Positions 1 through 6,487 are shown, counted from the stretch's first letter. The stretch: 10,848 nt of DNA from an uncultured Corynebacterium sp. (GCF_946221155.1 NZ_CAMIAN010000054.1:1-10848), one strand, 5' to 3'. Notes: generated from the letters alone by a model not told the origin. Numbers and translations: made by a program.

Positions 1-705
1 CGGGGTGGTCGGTGGGGTAGCAGGGGAGTAACACAGTGTGGAGAGCGCCGTCTCGTCCGTCGTATCATCCCCCGCGAATAGCACCCGCAGCTCCCGGCCA
101 TGGCAGCTCGCATAGGCGCGGCGGAAATCCTCAATGTAGGAGCCCTTGGTGGTCTTGTCCACCGCGACCTCCAGGATGTCCTTACCCCATGTCACGTGGG
201 ATAATCCGCTGGTGGCGGCGAAGTTCGCCAGGCGCTGATTCAGCTGCGCGGCCAGCTGCTTATCCGGCACCAGGCGGGTGTGTAGCCCCACCGCTAGGGG
301 TTTGACCTCCACCCATGCGCCCTCGTGCTCAGCGGCAATGCCCTCCGCGTGGGAACGCAGCTCGCCCAGCCAGGATTGCTGCTCCGGGCTCAAATTCGCC
401 GCGCCACCGTCGGCAGGCTCCGCGCCGTGGCTACCGACCAAGCGCACAGGCCCGTGCGCGGGCAGCATCGTCGCATGTGCAAGCTGTTCCAGGTTGCGCC
501 CGGAAATCACCATCGCCACCGTGTTCGGCAGCGCCGCCAGCCCCTCCAGAGCCTCCATCGCGCCGGGCACGGCGTGCACGCCCGTCGGCTCATCCGAGAA
601 ATGGGCCAGGGTGCCGTCGAAATCCATGGCTATCAGTAGGTCTGGGGTGGCGGCCAAGTCGGAGAGGTCGGCGTCAGAAAGAAAAGGCAGTAACGAACCA
701 TCCAT
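1..705 (-). CDS. otsB: Trehalose-6-phosphate phosphatase OtsB, C-terminus cut by window edge
   Basis: Removes the phosphate from trehalose-6-phosphate, the second step of the OtsAB trehalose pathway in the cytoplasm. Seen directly: 235 codons open to the left edge, with all HAD-phosphatase motifs of the trehalose-phosphatase family. Motif I is DFDGT at residues 28-32 (nucleophile Asp28, acid/base Asp30), motif II is ISGR with Ser68, a GSHGAE block lies at 91-96, Lys184 or Lys187 is the likely motif III lysine, and motif IV is GDDTTDE at 212-218. Family members are about 250-260 residues, so roughly 20 C-terminal residues should lie outside the window. The ATG at 705 sits 4 bp after the lipoprotein stop codon and has a full AGGAGG Shine-Dalgarno. 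It is last of the visible operon thrE to otsB. Identification is very secure. Confidence 0.96.
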   Translation of the reverse strand, partial: MDGSLLPFLSDADLSDLAATPDLLIAMDFDGTLAHFSDEPTGVHAVPGAMEALEGLAALPNTVAMVISGRNLEQLAHATMLPAHGPVRLVGSHGAEPADGGAANLSPEQQSWLGELRSHAEGIAAEHEGAWVEVKPLAVGLHTRLVPDKQLAAQLNQRLANFAATSGLSHVTWGKDILEVAVDKTTKGSYIEDFRRAYASCHGRELRVLFAGDDTTDETALSTLCYSPATPPTTP

Positions 706-709
706 GCGC

Positions 710-1192
710 TTAGCCCTCCTTCGGACCGCTAATGAACTCGACCGCCGGGACGGACTGCCAATCCTGCTTGTCCTCCGGAGCGGGTTGCTGCACCTTCAGC
801 GAGTTATCGGAAGGACGGGTGTAGGTAAGGTCCTGGTCGTTGAGGACCGACTTCAGCCGGTCGGCAGTGTCCTCGTCGCCCGGCAGGCACTGGGCGCCGT
901 CGATGCGGGAAGAGGAGAAGCCAGTGATGCGCATGGCCTCGTCCTTCCACTCCACATTTCCAGTCAAGTGGACGCAGCCGCTTGCGCCGTTCAGTGAATC
1001 CATGCCGAAGATCAAGTAACTGCGGCCCTGCTGGGCTTCCGGCAGTAGGCCGCCGCGCACGTCCGAATCGTAGATCGCCGACACCTGCCACTGGGAGTTG
1101 CCCAGTGGCGCCTCCGAGTCGGAGCAAGCAGATAGACCAGCCACGGCTGCAACACTTAAACCAAGAGCGAGGAAAGTAGCGCTACGGCGCAT
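710..1192 (-). CDS. Small META-like lipoprotein between otsA and otsB
   Basis: Function unknown. The 160-residue product starts with Arg-Arg and a hydrophobic stretch (about residues 7-20), then a lipobox LSAC with the lipidated cysteine at 23, so it should be an exported lipoprotein on the outer face of the membrane. The mature part resembles the META/HslJ (DUF306) fold: a Trp near the start (W35), an L-x-F strand near 60-62, an S-G-C element with Cys73, and a second cysteine (Cys102) that could form a disulfide. This assignment is by eye and moderate. The start codon overlaps the otsA stop by one base (TAATG) with GGGAGG 7 nt upstream, so translation is probably coupled to otsA. A protein in this slot is, as I recall, conserved in corynebacteria, suggesting an envelope role tied to trehalose. 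No link to trehalose is shown by the sequence itself. Confidence 0.88.
   Translation of the reverse strand: MRRSATFLALGLSVAAVAGLSACSDSEAPLGNSQWQVSAIYDSDVRGGLLPEAQQGRSYLIFGMDSLNGASGCVHLTGNVEWKDEAMRITGFSSSRIDGAQCLPGDEDTADRLKSVLNDQDLTYTRPSDNSLKVQQPAPEDKQDWQSVPAVEFISGPKEG
715..720 (-). promoter_or_regulatory. Ribosome binding site of otsB
   Basis: On the minus strand the hexamer AGGAGG lies 9 nt before the otsB ATG, inside the last codons of the lipoprotein gene, just ahead of its stop. It fixes the otsB start and implies that ribosomes finishing the lipoprotein reinitiate or hand over directly to otsB. Confidence 0.8.
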
Positions 1193-2658
1193 TATTCAAC
1201 CTCCCGCAGCTGCTGCAAGAACGCATCGGCCCAACGGTTGACATCGTGATCCTGCAAGTGCTCCCACATCTCGCGCATACGGCGAATCTTGTTCGCGGGC
1301 TCGTCCTCGATGGCCAGCTGCAGCGCGTCGGCGATCGAATCGACATCGTGCGGGTTACACAGGTATGCCTGCACCAGCTGCGTGGCCGCACCCGCAAACT
1401 CCGAAAGCACCAGCGCTCCCGAACCATCCGAGTGACAGGCCACATACTCTTTGGCAACCAGGTTCATGCCATCCTTCAGCGGGGTGATCAGCATGACGTC
1501 CGCCGCGGTGTACAAAGCCACGATCTGCTCGAACGGTAGGCCAGAATGCATGTAGTGGATCAGCGAACGCCCCAGGCTGCCATGGTTGCCGTTGATGCGG
1601 GAAACGATGGCCTCCACCTGCTGGCGGGTACGCCGATAATCGTCCAGCCGCTCGCGTGACGGGGTGGCGACTTGCACCATGGCCACGTCTTCCGGCGCTA
1701 GGCGGCCGGAGTTCAACAGAAACTCGATGGCCTCTAGCCGGTGCTGGATGCCCTTGGTGTAGTCCAGCCGATCCACGCCCGCGATCAGTACCTTCGGATT
1801 GCCCAGGCGGGCTCGCAGGTCGCTGGCCTGGGCCAGGATGTCCGGCTGGTTGGCCTGGGCGTTTACCTTCGCGGTGTCGATGGAAATGGGGAACACTCCC
1901 ACCTTGACCTGGCGGCCAGAATCCAGAGTTACGGTGCCGACCACCTGCGCTTCCTCCGGCAGGCGGGCGCCGCGCAGGAAGTTCGCGGACTCGGAATCGT
2001 CCATGATCTGCACCGAATAATCCATGGCCCGCAGCGCCACCATGAAGTTCCGCGCGGAATCCTGCGTGTGGAAGCCAACCACGTCCGCGCCCAGCGTGCC
2101 GTCCAACACCTGGCGACGCCACGGCAGCTGGCGGAAAAGCTCCGGAGCGGGGAAGGGGATGTGTAGGAAGAAGCCGATGCAGACATCGTCACGCAGCTCG
2201 CGCAACTGTCCGGGAACCAGGTGTAGCTGGTAATCCTGCACCCAGACGGTTGCATTCTGCGCGGCCGTATCCGCCGCCGCCTGGGCAAAGCGCTGATTAA
2301 CCTGCTGATAGCGTTCCCACCAGCGCTTTTCGTAGGTGGGGTGCACGATGAGGTCGTGGTACAGAGGCCACAGGGTGGCGTTAGAAAAGCCCTCGTAGAA
2401 TTCCGCGAAATCTTGTGCATCCAGGTTAACTGGGACCATCTGGATGCCGGCATCCTCCGGCGCGGGCATGTCTTCAATCGCGACCTCGTCCGTCGCCCCC
2501 GGCCAGCCGATCCACGCGCCGCGGTTGGATTCCAGTACCGGCTTCAGCGCGGTGACCAGCCCACCTGGGGAGGGAACCCACGTGACCTCCCCGGTGGAGC
2601 CATCCACGTTGCGGTCGACGGGAAGGCGATTGGCAACAACCAGAAAATCGGACTGCAT
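1192..2658 (-). CDS. otsA: Alpha,alpha-trehalose-6-phosphate synthase (UDP-forming) OtsA
   Basis: Glycosyltransferase family 20 enzyme joining UDP-glucose and glucose-6-phosphate into trehalose-6-phosphate in the cytoplasm, first step of the OtsAB route. Motifs seen (numbered from GTG 2667, 491 residues): ANRLP at 12-16, the SPGG glycine loop at 33-36, QDYQLHL at 144-150 and HIPFP at 169-173 in the N-terminal Rossmann half; DRLDYTKGI at 299-307 with the donor-phosphate-binding Arg300 and Lys305, DGMNLVAKEY at 399-408 and SEFAGAA at 422-428 in the C-terminal half. Length is normal and the frame intact. Two starts are possible: GTG at 2667, or ATG at 2658, which I prefer because GGGTGA lies just upstream of it at workable distance, while nothing resembling a ribosome site precedes the GTG. 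The gene follows the Lys-rich protein by about 45 bp with no terminator between them. Confidence 0.97.
   Translation of the reverse strand: MQSDFLVVANRLPVDRNVDGSTGEVTWVPSPGGLVTALKPVLESNRGAWIGWPGATDEVAIEDMPAPEDAGIQMVPVNLDAQDFAEFYEGFSNATLWPLYHDLIVHPTYEKRWWERYQQVNQRFAQAAADTAAQNATVWVQDYQLHLVPGQLRELRDDVCIGFFLHIPFPAPELFRQLPWRRQVLDGTLGADVVGFHTQDSARNFMVALRAMDYSVQIMDDSESANFLRGARLPEEAQVVGTVTLDSGRQVKVGVFPISIDTAKVNAQANQPDILAQASDLRARLGNPKVLIAGVDRLDYTKGIQHRLEAIEFLLNSGRLAPEDVAMVQVATPSRERLDDYRRTRQQVEAIVSRINGNHGSLGRSLIHYMHSGLPFEQIVALYTAADVMLITPLKDGMNLVAKEYVACHSDGSGALVLSEFAGAATQLVQAYLCNPHDVDSIADALQLAIEDEPANKIRRMREMWEHLQDHDVNRWADAFLQQLREVE
1200..1205 (-). promoter_or_regulatory. Ribosome binding site of the lipoprotein gene
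   Basis: GGGAGG on the minus strand, inside the end of otsA, 7 nt before the ATG that overlaps the otsA stop (TAATG). It supports the chosen start and translational coupling. Confidence 0.75.
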
Positions 2659-2703
2659 GTGTATCACCCGTGTCGGTGCAATTAGGCGGTAATTCGCTAC
2701 GTG

Positions 2704-3066
2704 CTACTCGCTAGCCTTCTTTGCCGTCTTCTTAGTGGTTTTCTTGGCTGCCTTCTTGGTCGTCTTTTTCGCAGCCTTTTTCGTGGTCTTCTTCGTCGAC
2801 TTCTTGGCCGTCTTCTTTGCAGCCTTTTTGGTGGTCTTGCGGGTGGACTTCTTGGCCTCCTGCTCTGCTTCCTCGAGCTCGGCAACCACGCGGCGGTGGA
2901 TCAGTCCCTCCGGCTCTACGCCCAGCATGCACATCAGCGTTGCAGCGTCGAGGAAGTCCTCGGAGAAGGTTGCGACGATGCGCTGCGCTGCCTGTGCGGT
3001 TTCCGCTTCTACCGCGTGCAGGGATTCATTGTTGGCGGAACGGTTGTCGGTGACCTTCGGAGGCAC
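2704..3066 (-). CDS. Small protein with acidic helical N-terminus and histone-H1-like Lys/Thr/Ala tail
   Basis: Function unknown. With the GTG at 3066 as start the product is 120 residues. Residues 14-70 look like a compact helical domain (runs such as AVEAETAQAAQ and ELEEAEQEA) with a hydrophobic core (AATLMCMLGV, residues 41-50). Residues 72-118 are a low-complexity basic tail of KKTT/KKAA/KKST units, like eukaryotic H1 tails or the C-terminus of mycobacterial HupB. Such tails usually bind DNA or other polyanions; that is inference. The start is uncertain: GTG 3066 has only a weak GGGG ahead of it, and no better in-frame start exists below the thrE stop. The frame stays open upstream, but there it overlaps thrE and is out of frame with it. 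It sits between thrE and otsA in the same direction, and a gene in this slot is, as I recall, conserved in other corynebacteria. Confidence 0.82.
   Translation of the reverse strand: MPPKVTDNRSANNESLHAVEAETAQAAQRIVATFSEDFLDAATLMCMLGVEPEGLIHRRVVAELEEAEQEAKKSTRKTTKKAAKKTAKKSTKKTTKKAAKKTTKKAAKKTTKKTAKKASE
2710..2850 (-). repeat. Imperfect short tandem repeats encoding the Lys-rich tail
   Basis: Degenerate 12-15 base units built on AAGAAG followed by ACC, GCC or GCT codons repeat about ten times inside the small basic protein gene. The nucleotide units vary at third positions, so the repeat is kept at protein level rather than being a recent DNA duplication. Such tracts can vary in length between strains. 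Confidence 0.65.
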
Positions 3067-3099
3067 GAGCCTGACCCCATTTCTACAAAGTCGACGTAC

Positions 3100-3131
3100 G
3101 GAACTTAAAGTCTCAACTTTAAATATTTTAC
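3100..3131 (-). promoter_or_regulatory. AT-rich candidate promoter/operator between thrE and the Lys-rich gene
   Basis: The 70-bp gap after thrE contains a conspicuous AT-rich island. On the minus strand TAAAAT (3130 to 3125) is a good -10 hexamer that would start RNA near 3118. On the plus strand two near-identical 9-mers, AACTTAAAG (3102-3110) and AACTTTAAA (3115-3123), repeat with 13-bp spacing and could be an operator. No -35 is recognisable. If real, it is an internal promoter for the Lys-rich gene, otsA, lipoprotein and otsB. Confidence 0.35.
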
Positions 3132-3136
3132 GCGAT

Positions 3137-4729
3137 TTAGTGTTCGCCCGTGCCCGCCGGGTGGTCTTCGGGCTGTTGCTCGCCCTCGGCCGCGCGCATC
3201 TCGCTATCCAGCTGCCACGTACTCTTCGACGCACTCCTGCGGCGCCTACGCCAGTGCAAGGGCTGGCGTACCCGTCCGTCGGCGCCCATTCGAGGCTTGC
3301 TCTGGTTCGCGCGGCGCGGATCCACGCGGGGACGTCGCAGCTGCTGGTAGCGGTGCAGAATGCGGGGGCGGCGAATGCGGCGGGCGATCCACTCGCCAAG
3401 CACCACGCCCGCAGCCAGTGCGGTCGCGGTTGTCAGCGCGAGACCCAGGTTGGACATACCGACAACGAACTGGTCGTTAAGGACGGAGCTCATGCCCCGG
3501 TACAGTGCCAGGCCAGGGAGGAACGGGGTGATGCCCGCGGCCGCAGTGATCTGCGGGGGAATCATGTAACGACGGGAAAGCAGACCACCGGCCAGGCCGA
3601 CGACCAGGGCGGCCATGGCATTGCCGAAGGTGCCGGGCCAGTTGAGCACGTTCGTCACGCTGAACAGGGCCAGCGAGGCGATCAATGCCGTCAGGCTGGC
3701 GACCACCGTGGCGCGCCGTTCGCAAAAGCAGGCGCTGCAGAAGAATGCCGTGGCCACAGCGCCCGAGATGATCTGAATGGTCACTGAACCCAGCACGCCT
3801 GAAGTGTGGGTGGTGTCCAGCGGCGGCAGGGTGATGCCCATGACCGCCATCGTTTGAATACCGGCAGCGATGCCGGTGATGATGCCACCGGTCTGCAAGA
3901 CAGTCTCGTAGAAACGTGCGGCGGAGGTGACAGGGGCGCCCGTTATGCCATCCTGTAGTGCCTGGACCAGCGTCAATCCTGCAAGCAGGGCGACAATAGA
4001 AGAACCGATAATCAACGAGGGCGGCAGGTAGAAATCGATCCGATCCGCAATCGAATACGTCACCGCCGCCGGGATCACCGCCGCGAAACCACCAAGTATG
4101 TTCTGGAAGAACAGTGGCAGTGACTTCGACGCTAGCCAGGCATTGGCGAACATGGTGAAGATCGTGGTGATGCCAGCGACAATCGCCACGGCCCAACCAC
4201 CACCGAGCAGCAGCGCGACGGCCGCGGCGAACCCGCCCCAGCTGGCCAGCGCATAGCGGTTGCGGTAGGGCAGCAGGGAAGTTTCAATGTCGAAGAGGAT
4301 TTTCTGCGCCATCTCCAACGGGGTGGCGCCTGCGACGATTGAACGAATGAGGCGGTCGATCTCAGTGATGCGGGAAAAGTCTGTCGACAGTTGCCGCACC
4401 ACCCGGAACATGTTGGTAGGCGGGGTGTTTTCGTTGAAACGCGAGTAGACGTAGATCGTGTTCAACGTGATGTCGACGTGCGTATTGTTCAGGCCGTAGG
4501 CGCTCATGATGCTTCGGATCTGCGCCTTCGCATCCGAATTACTGGTGCCCGCGGTGAGGAGCTGGTCGCCGATACGGCTGGCCAGGTCCATCACTGCGTG
4601 GATCTTTACGGGATCGGAAAGATCCACCGGCGCCAAAGGGGATGGCGGCGGTGCTAAGCGGATAGCATCAATTGTTGCCCTGTTGCCAGAAAATAGCAGG
4701 TCAGAGCTCTTCCTCAATGCCCTCGACAT
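3137..4729 (-). CDS. thrE: Threonine/serine exporter ThrE
   Basis: Integral membrane exporter that moves L-threonine and L-serine out of the cell using the membrane potential (known from C. glutamicum ThrE, founder of the ThrE family). With ATG 4729 as start the product is 530 residues: a hydrophilic N-terminal domain (1-160) with the family block GTSNSD at 61-66 and an HVDITLN segment at 84-90, then about ten hydrophobic segments from 162 to 450 including QDGITGAPVTSAARF (259-273) and ITPFLPGLALYRGM (400-413), and an Arg-rich soluble tail of about 80 residues. I chose this start because the PPPSPLAP segment then lies at about the same distance from the N-terminus as in the C. glutamicum protein as I remember it. 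In-frame ATGs at 4756 and 4837 are alternatives, and none has a strong ribosome site. The C-terminal tail seems longer than in C. glutamicum. First gene of the minus-strand operon. Confidence 0.93.
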   Translation of the reverse strand: MSRALRKSSDLLFSGNRATIDAIRLAPPPSPLAPVDLSDPVKIHAVMDLASRIGDQLLTAGTSNSDAKAQIRSIMSAYGLNNTHVDITLNTIYVYSRFNENTPPTNMFRVVRQLSTDFSRITEIDRLIRSIVAGATPLEMAQKILFDIETSLLPYRNRYALASWGGFAAAVALLLGGGWAVAIVAGITTIFTMFANAWLASKSLPLFFQNILGGFAAVIPAAVTYSIADRIDFYLPPSLIIGSSIVALLAGLTLVQALQDGITGAPVTSAARFYETVLQTGGIITGIAAGIQTMAVMGITLPPLDTTHTSGVLGSVTIQIISGAVATAFFCSACFCERRATVVASLTALIASLALFSVTNVLNWPGTFGNAMAALVVGLAGGLLSRRYMIPPQITAAAGITPFLPGLALYRGMSSVLNDQFVVGMSNLGLALTTATALAAGVVLGEWIARRIRRPRILHRYQQLRRPRVDPRRANQSKPRMGADGRVRQPLHWRRRRRSASKSTWQLDSEMRAAEGEQQPEDHPAGTGEH

Positions 4730-4841
4730 GAAACTAGACACTCCCACACCGTACATTGGGGCTAGGGAGATTTCACAAGAGCCTGTTCCCCCAGGTGGGA
4801 TGGGGTGATGCGGGGAAGTTTTACTGTTCGGACGCACGACT
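4730..4841. other. Non-coding leader/promoter region ahead of thrE
   Basis: Sequence between the chosen thrE start and the divergent tRNA promoter. It must hold the thrE promoter, but none is convincing. On the minus strand TTGTGA (starting near 4781) and TACGGT (near 4753) are separated by 19 bp, and TAAAAC occurs near 4822. The frame of thrE remains open here up to 4837, so part of it could be coding if an upstream ATG is used. Confidence 0.35.
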
Positions 4842-4850
4842 TGCTAGGCT
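4842..4850 (+). promoter_or_regulatory. Extended -10 promoter of tRNA-Thr
   Basis: TGCTAGGCT matches the extended -10 form TGN-TANNNT, 75 bp before the tRNA. A weak -35 (TTACTG, 4821-4826) lies 18 bp upstream. The same TGCTAG core occurs before the tRNA-Gly, which strengthens both calls. Confidence 0.55.
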
Positions 4851-4925
4851 TGGAAAGTCCATCGCCTGCGGGTGAGGCTCGGCTTTTGCCGGTTGCTAAA
4901 GCCCGCTTTTAAAAGGTGGATCAGT

Positions 4926-4998
4926 GCTGGAGTGGCGCAATCGGTAGCGCAACGGTCTTGTAAACCGTAGGTTGCGAGTTCAAGTCTCGTCTCCAGCT
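4926..4998 (+). tRNA. tRNA-Thr (anticodon TGT)
   Basis: A full cloverleaf folds by hand. The acceptor arms are GCTGGAG (4926-4932) and CTCCAGC (4991-4997), with discriminator T4998. The D arm is GCGC/GCGC, and the anticodon stem ACGGT/ACCGT holds the loop CTTGTAA with anticodon TGT at 4959-4961. The T arm is GCGAG/CTCGT around TTCAAGT. The anticodon reads ACA and related threonine codons. The 3' CCA is not encoded and must be added after processing. Confidence 0.97.
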
Positions 4999-5008
4999 CA
5001 CCTCGCGC

Positions 5009-5049
5009 CCAGGGAGTTCGCCCGCTTATCGTGGCGGCGGAACCCCTGG
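5009..5049 (+). terminator. Hairpin after tRNA-Thr
   Basis: CCAGGG, GTTC and GCC (5009-5022) pair with GGC, GGAAC and CCCTGG (5036-5049), giving about 13 base pairs with one unpaired base per side and a 13-nt loop. There is no clear U-tract, so it may be a weak terminator or a processing signal. It abuts the -10 element of tRNA-Gly directly, insulating the two tRNA units. Confidence 0.5.
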
Positions 5050-5058
5050 TGCTAGAGT
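5050..5058 (+). promoter_or_regulatory. Extended -10 promoter of tRNA-Gly
   Basis: TGCTAGAGT fits TGN-TANNNT, 50 bp before the tRNA, at the foot of the preceding hairpin. No good -35 is visible. It implies that tRNA-Gly is transcribed on its own rather than only by read-through from tRNA-Thr. Confidence 0.55.
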
Positions 5059-5107
5059 ATTCGACAGCACGCTAGAGGTTGCGTTGATGCATCCGTGTGC
5101 TGGAACT

Positions 5108-5181
5108 GCCGGCGTAGTTTAGTGGTAGAACATCAGCTTCCCAAGCTGAGAGTGCGAGTTCGATTCTCGTCGCCGGCTCCA
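5108..5181 (+). tRNA. tRNA-Gly (anticodon CCC), CCA encoded
   Basis: Cloverleaf by hand. The acceptor arms are GCCGGCG (5108-5114) and CGCCGGC (5171-5177), followed by T and a genomically encoded CCA (5179-5181). The D arm is GTTT/GAAC, and the anticodon stem TCAGC/GCTGA holds the loop TTCCCAA with anticodon CCC. The T arm is GCGAG/CTCGT around TTCGATT. It reads GGG glycine codons. The encoded CCA contrasts with the neighbouring tRNA-Thr. Confidence 0.97.
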
Positions 5182-5188
5182 ATTGCTG

Positions 5189-5197
5189 TGTTACCCT
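5189..5197 (+). promoter_or_regulatory. Extended -10 placing the transcript start on the ATG at 5204
   Basis: TGTTACCCT fits TGN-TANNNT with 6 nt between the hexamer end and the ATG at 5204, so transcription would begin at or next to the A of the start codon. No Shine-Dalgarno precedes the ATG, which agrees with a leaderless message. The -35 zone would lie inside the tRNA T-arm and shows no match. Confidence 0.5.
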
Positions 5198-5203
5198 TCT
5201 GCA

Positions 5204-5929
5204 ATGTCAAAGGATGACCACTCACCACAAACAATCCGAGAACTGCTTTCTGCTAACGAAGCTCAAAATTTGACCCGCTCGGTCCGTGCCGCACTGGTAT
5301 CTGGAACGGTGGATTACAACCAAATTGGGCATGTTTTGCTTAATTTCCCGGGACTATTGAACGTTCCTGACGACTGGGAACAGCGCCTAGAAGAGTTACC
5401 GGTCGGCAAAGATGCTACCCCCGAGGACGAGAAACAGAGTCGTCTCGACCTGGTCGGGGATTTTCTGGACGAAGTTATCCAGAGTTTGACCGATGAAATG
5501 GATGCCTGGGCTGGCACGGTCACCGATTTTGACCGACTGTATTGCTCGATTTTGGATATGCGTGCCGAAGGCGTAGACATCTGGGTGTTCGATGACTGGG
5601 GATCGGTAGACAGCGAAGATGAAGAAGTTGGCGTGGCGGTAATCCCCTTCGAGATCGCAGACGATCTTGATCTGCGGGAAGTGGTCATCGACTTCTATGT
5701 CCGGTCAGAAGCAGGTCGGGTAGCCGAAGCGGTGCAAATCATCGTCGAAACGCTGGAAAGCTACGGCTTGAACCCCGAGTGGGATGAGGATGCTACGGGT
5801 CCTGTCCGGGGGCCTATTTCAGTTCGAATGAACTGGCAGCCGCACAGCATCCTCAAAGAGGGCTGGGACGATATCTACGAAACCCCGGAGGAATACATAG
5901 CCGGCCTTGCTGTTCCGCTGAGCGAGTAA
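5204..5929 (+). CDS. Acidic cytoplasmic protein of unknown function
   Basis: I do not recognise this family with certainty. The 241-residue product (ATG 5204) is acidic, has no signal peptide or membrane segment, and appears to have two parts. An N-terminal helical part (residues 10-110) contains LSANEAQNLTRSVRAALVSG. A C-terminal alpha/beta part starts near FDRLYCSIL and includes an acidic turn DSEDEEVGVAVIPFE, an EVVIDFYV strand, a helix AEAVQIIVETLESYGLNPEWD, and a closing ISVRMNW strand. The order of strand, helix with GL, WD, and a final basic-aromatic strand loosely recalls DUF6891-like proteins, a weak guess. The TTG at 5183 in the same frame touches the tRNA and is less likely as a start. 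It has its own leaderless promoter candidate and a strong terminator, so it is monocistronic. GC-poor codons are somewhat commoner at its beginning than in neighbouring genes. Confidence 0.88.
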   Translation: MSKDDHSPQTIRELLSANEAQNLTRSVRAALVSGTVDYNQIGHVLLNFPGLLNVPDDWEQRLEELPVGKDATPEDEKQSRLDLVGDFLDEVIQSLTDEMDAWAGTVTDFDRLYCSILDMRAEGVDIWVFDDWGSVDSEDEEVGVAVIPFEIADDLDLREVVIDFYVRSEAGRVAEAVQIIVETLESYGLNPEWDEDATGPVRGPISVRMNWQPHSILKEGWDDIYETPEEYIAGLAVPLSE

Positions 5930-5934
5930 TCGTG

Positions 5935-5977
5935 GTGCCGTTGCAGTTCTGTCTCGGGGTCTGATTCGGCACTTTTT
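5935..5977 (+). terminator. Intrinsic terminator of the unknown acidic protein gene
   Basis: GTGCCG (5935-5940) pairs with CGGCAC (5967-5972), an inner CAG/CTG pairs further, and TTTTT follows at 5973-5977. This is the only classical rho-independent terminator in the window. It also separates the gene from the convergent acetyltransferase, whose stop codon begins at the next base. Confidence 0.8.
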
Positions 5978-6487
5978 CTAGTCGAAAGTGTAAAGCATGA
6001 CGTGCGCGTGCTCGGCCTCGTCCACGCCCTTGTCGACGTATCCGATCTTTTCGTAGACGTGCTTCGCGCGGTCGTTGCCGAAAACGACGCACAGGCTTAC
6101 GCCCGGCTTGCCGTCAGCCTTCGCCTGGTCCAGCACCGCTTGCATCAGCTTCGTGCCCAGCCCCTTGCCCGTGTTGCCGGGTGCCATGGCGATCGCCACC
6201 TCAGGGTATTCGGCGGAAACGTAGCCGTAGCCGTGGTTTTCTTCCGTAGAGTCGAGAAGCCATGCTGCGCCGATGGACTCGCCGTTTTCTTCGACGATGA
6301 CGCCACCTTGTCCCTCGGTCCAGCCATCCACGTAGAAGACCGTGTCCTCGTCGAAGGTGTCCGAATACTCCCGGTTTGGATCACCCCAGGTATCCGTCTC
6401 AGCGTTCATCTTGTAGATGAATGGACGGTCTGCTTCGACTGCGCGACGGAAGGTGAACTGTTCAGGGTTTTCTTTGTAAGAAGTCAT
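5978..6487 (-). CDS. GNAT family N-acetyltransferase
   Basis: Transfers an acetyl group from acetyl-CoA to an amine; the substrate is not predictable. The product is 169 residues, normal for a single GNAT domain. Visible features are an N-terminal FTFRRAVEAD strand-helix (11-20), a SIGAAWLL strand (71-78), motif A at 97-111 (VAIAMAPGNTGKGLG, in which the pyrophosphate-binding Q/RxxGxG/A is present as NTGKGLG), and motif B with NDRAKHVYEKIGY at 138-150, where Tyr145 or Tyr150 is the usual general-acid position. The first residue of the Q/RxxGxA motif is therefore Asn, a mild deviation. No Shine-Dalgarno precedes the ATG at 6487. A TACGCT -10 lies 7 nt before it, so it may be leaderless. It lies downstream of the transpeptidase, separated by a long hairpin, and is convergent with the acidic protein gene. 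Confidence 0.94.
   Translation of the reverse strand: MTSYKENPEQFTFRRAVEADRPFIYKMNAETDTWGDPNREYSDTFDEDTVFYVDGWTEGQGGVIVEENGESIGAAWLLDSTEENHGYGYVSAEYPEVAIAMAPGNTGKGLGTKLMQAVLDQAKADGKPGVSLCVVFGNDRAKHVYEKIGYVDKGVDEAEHAHVMLYTFD

Noticed and set aside
278..997. 239-codon plus-strand frame opposite otsB and the lipoprotein
   Set aside because: Antisense of otsB with intact HAD motifs. It shows no domain and spans two genes.
1355..2122. 255-codon minus-strand frame inside otsA
   Set aside because: Out-of-frame shadow of otsA, rich in Gly, Arg and Pro, with no recognisable fold.
2710..2850. CRISPR-like or minisatellite array
   Set aside because: Units are short, degenerate and contiguous without unique spacers. 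They simply encode the Lys/Thr/Ala tail.
3067..3399. N-terminal extension of the Lys-rich protein to 231 residues
   Set aside because: The extension overlaps the end of thrE in another frame and has Arg/Ala-rich shadow composition. The coding-like part starts only near the GTG at 3066.
2735..3787. 350-codon plus-strand open frame opposite the Lys-rich gene and thrE
   Set aside because: It is the antisense of two well-supported minus-strand genes. Its beginning (repeated VVFFAAF) is just the complement of the Lys repeat, and no protein family is visible.
4890..4925. Attachment site or prophage junction at the tRNA pair
   Set aside because: No integrase, no duplicated tRNA 3' end and no foreign-looking gene lie nearby. 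The unknown protein downstream has its own promoter and terminator but no mobility signature.
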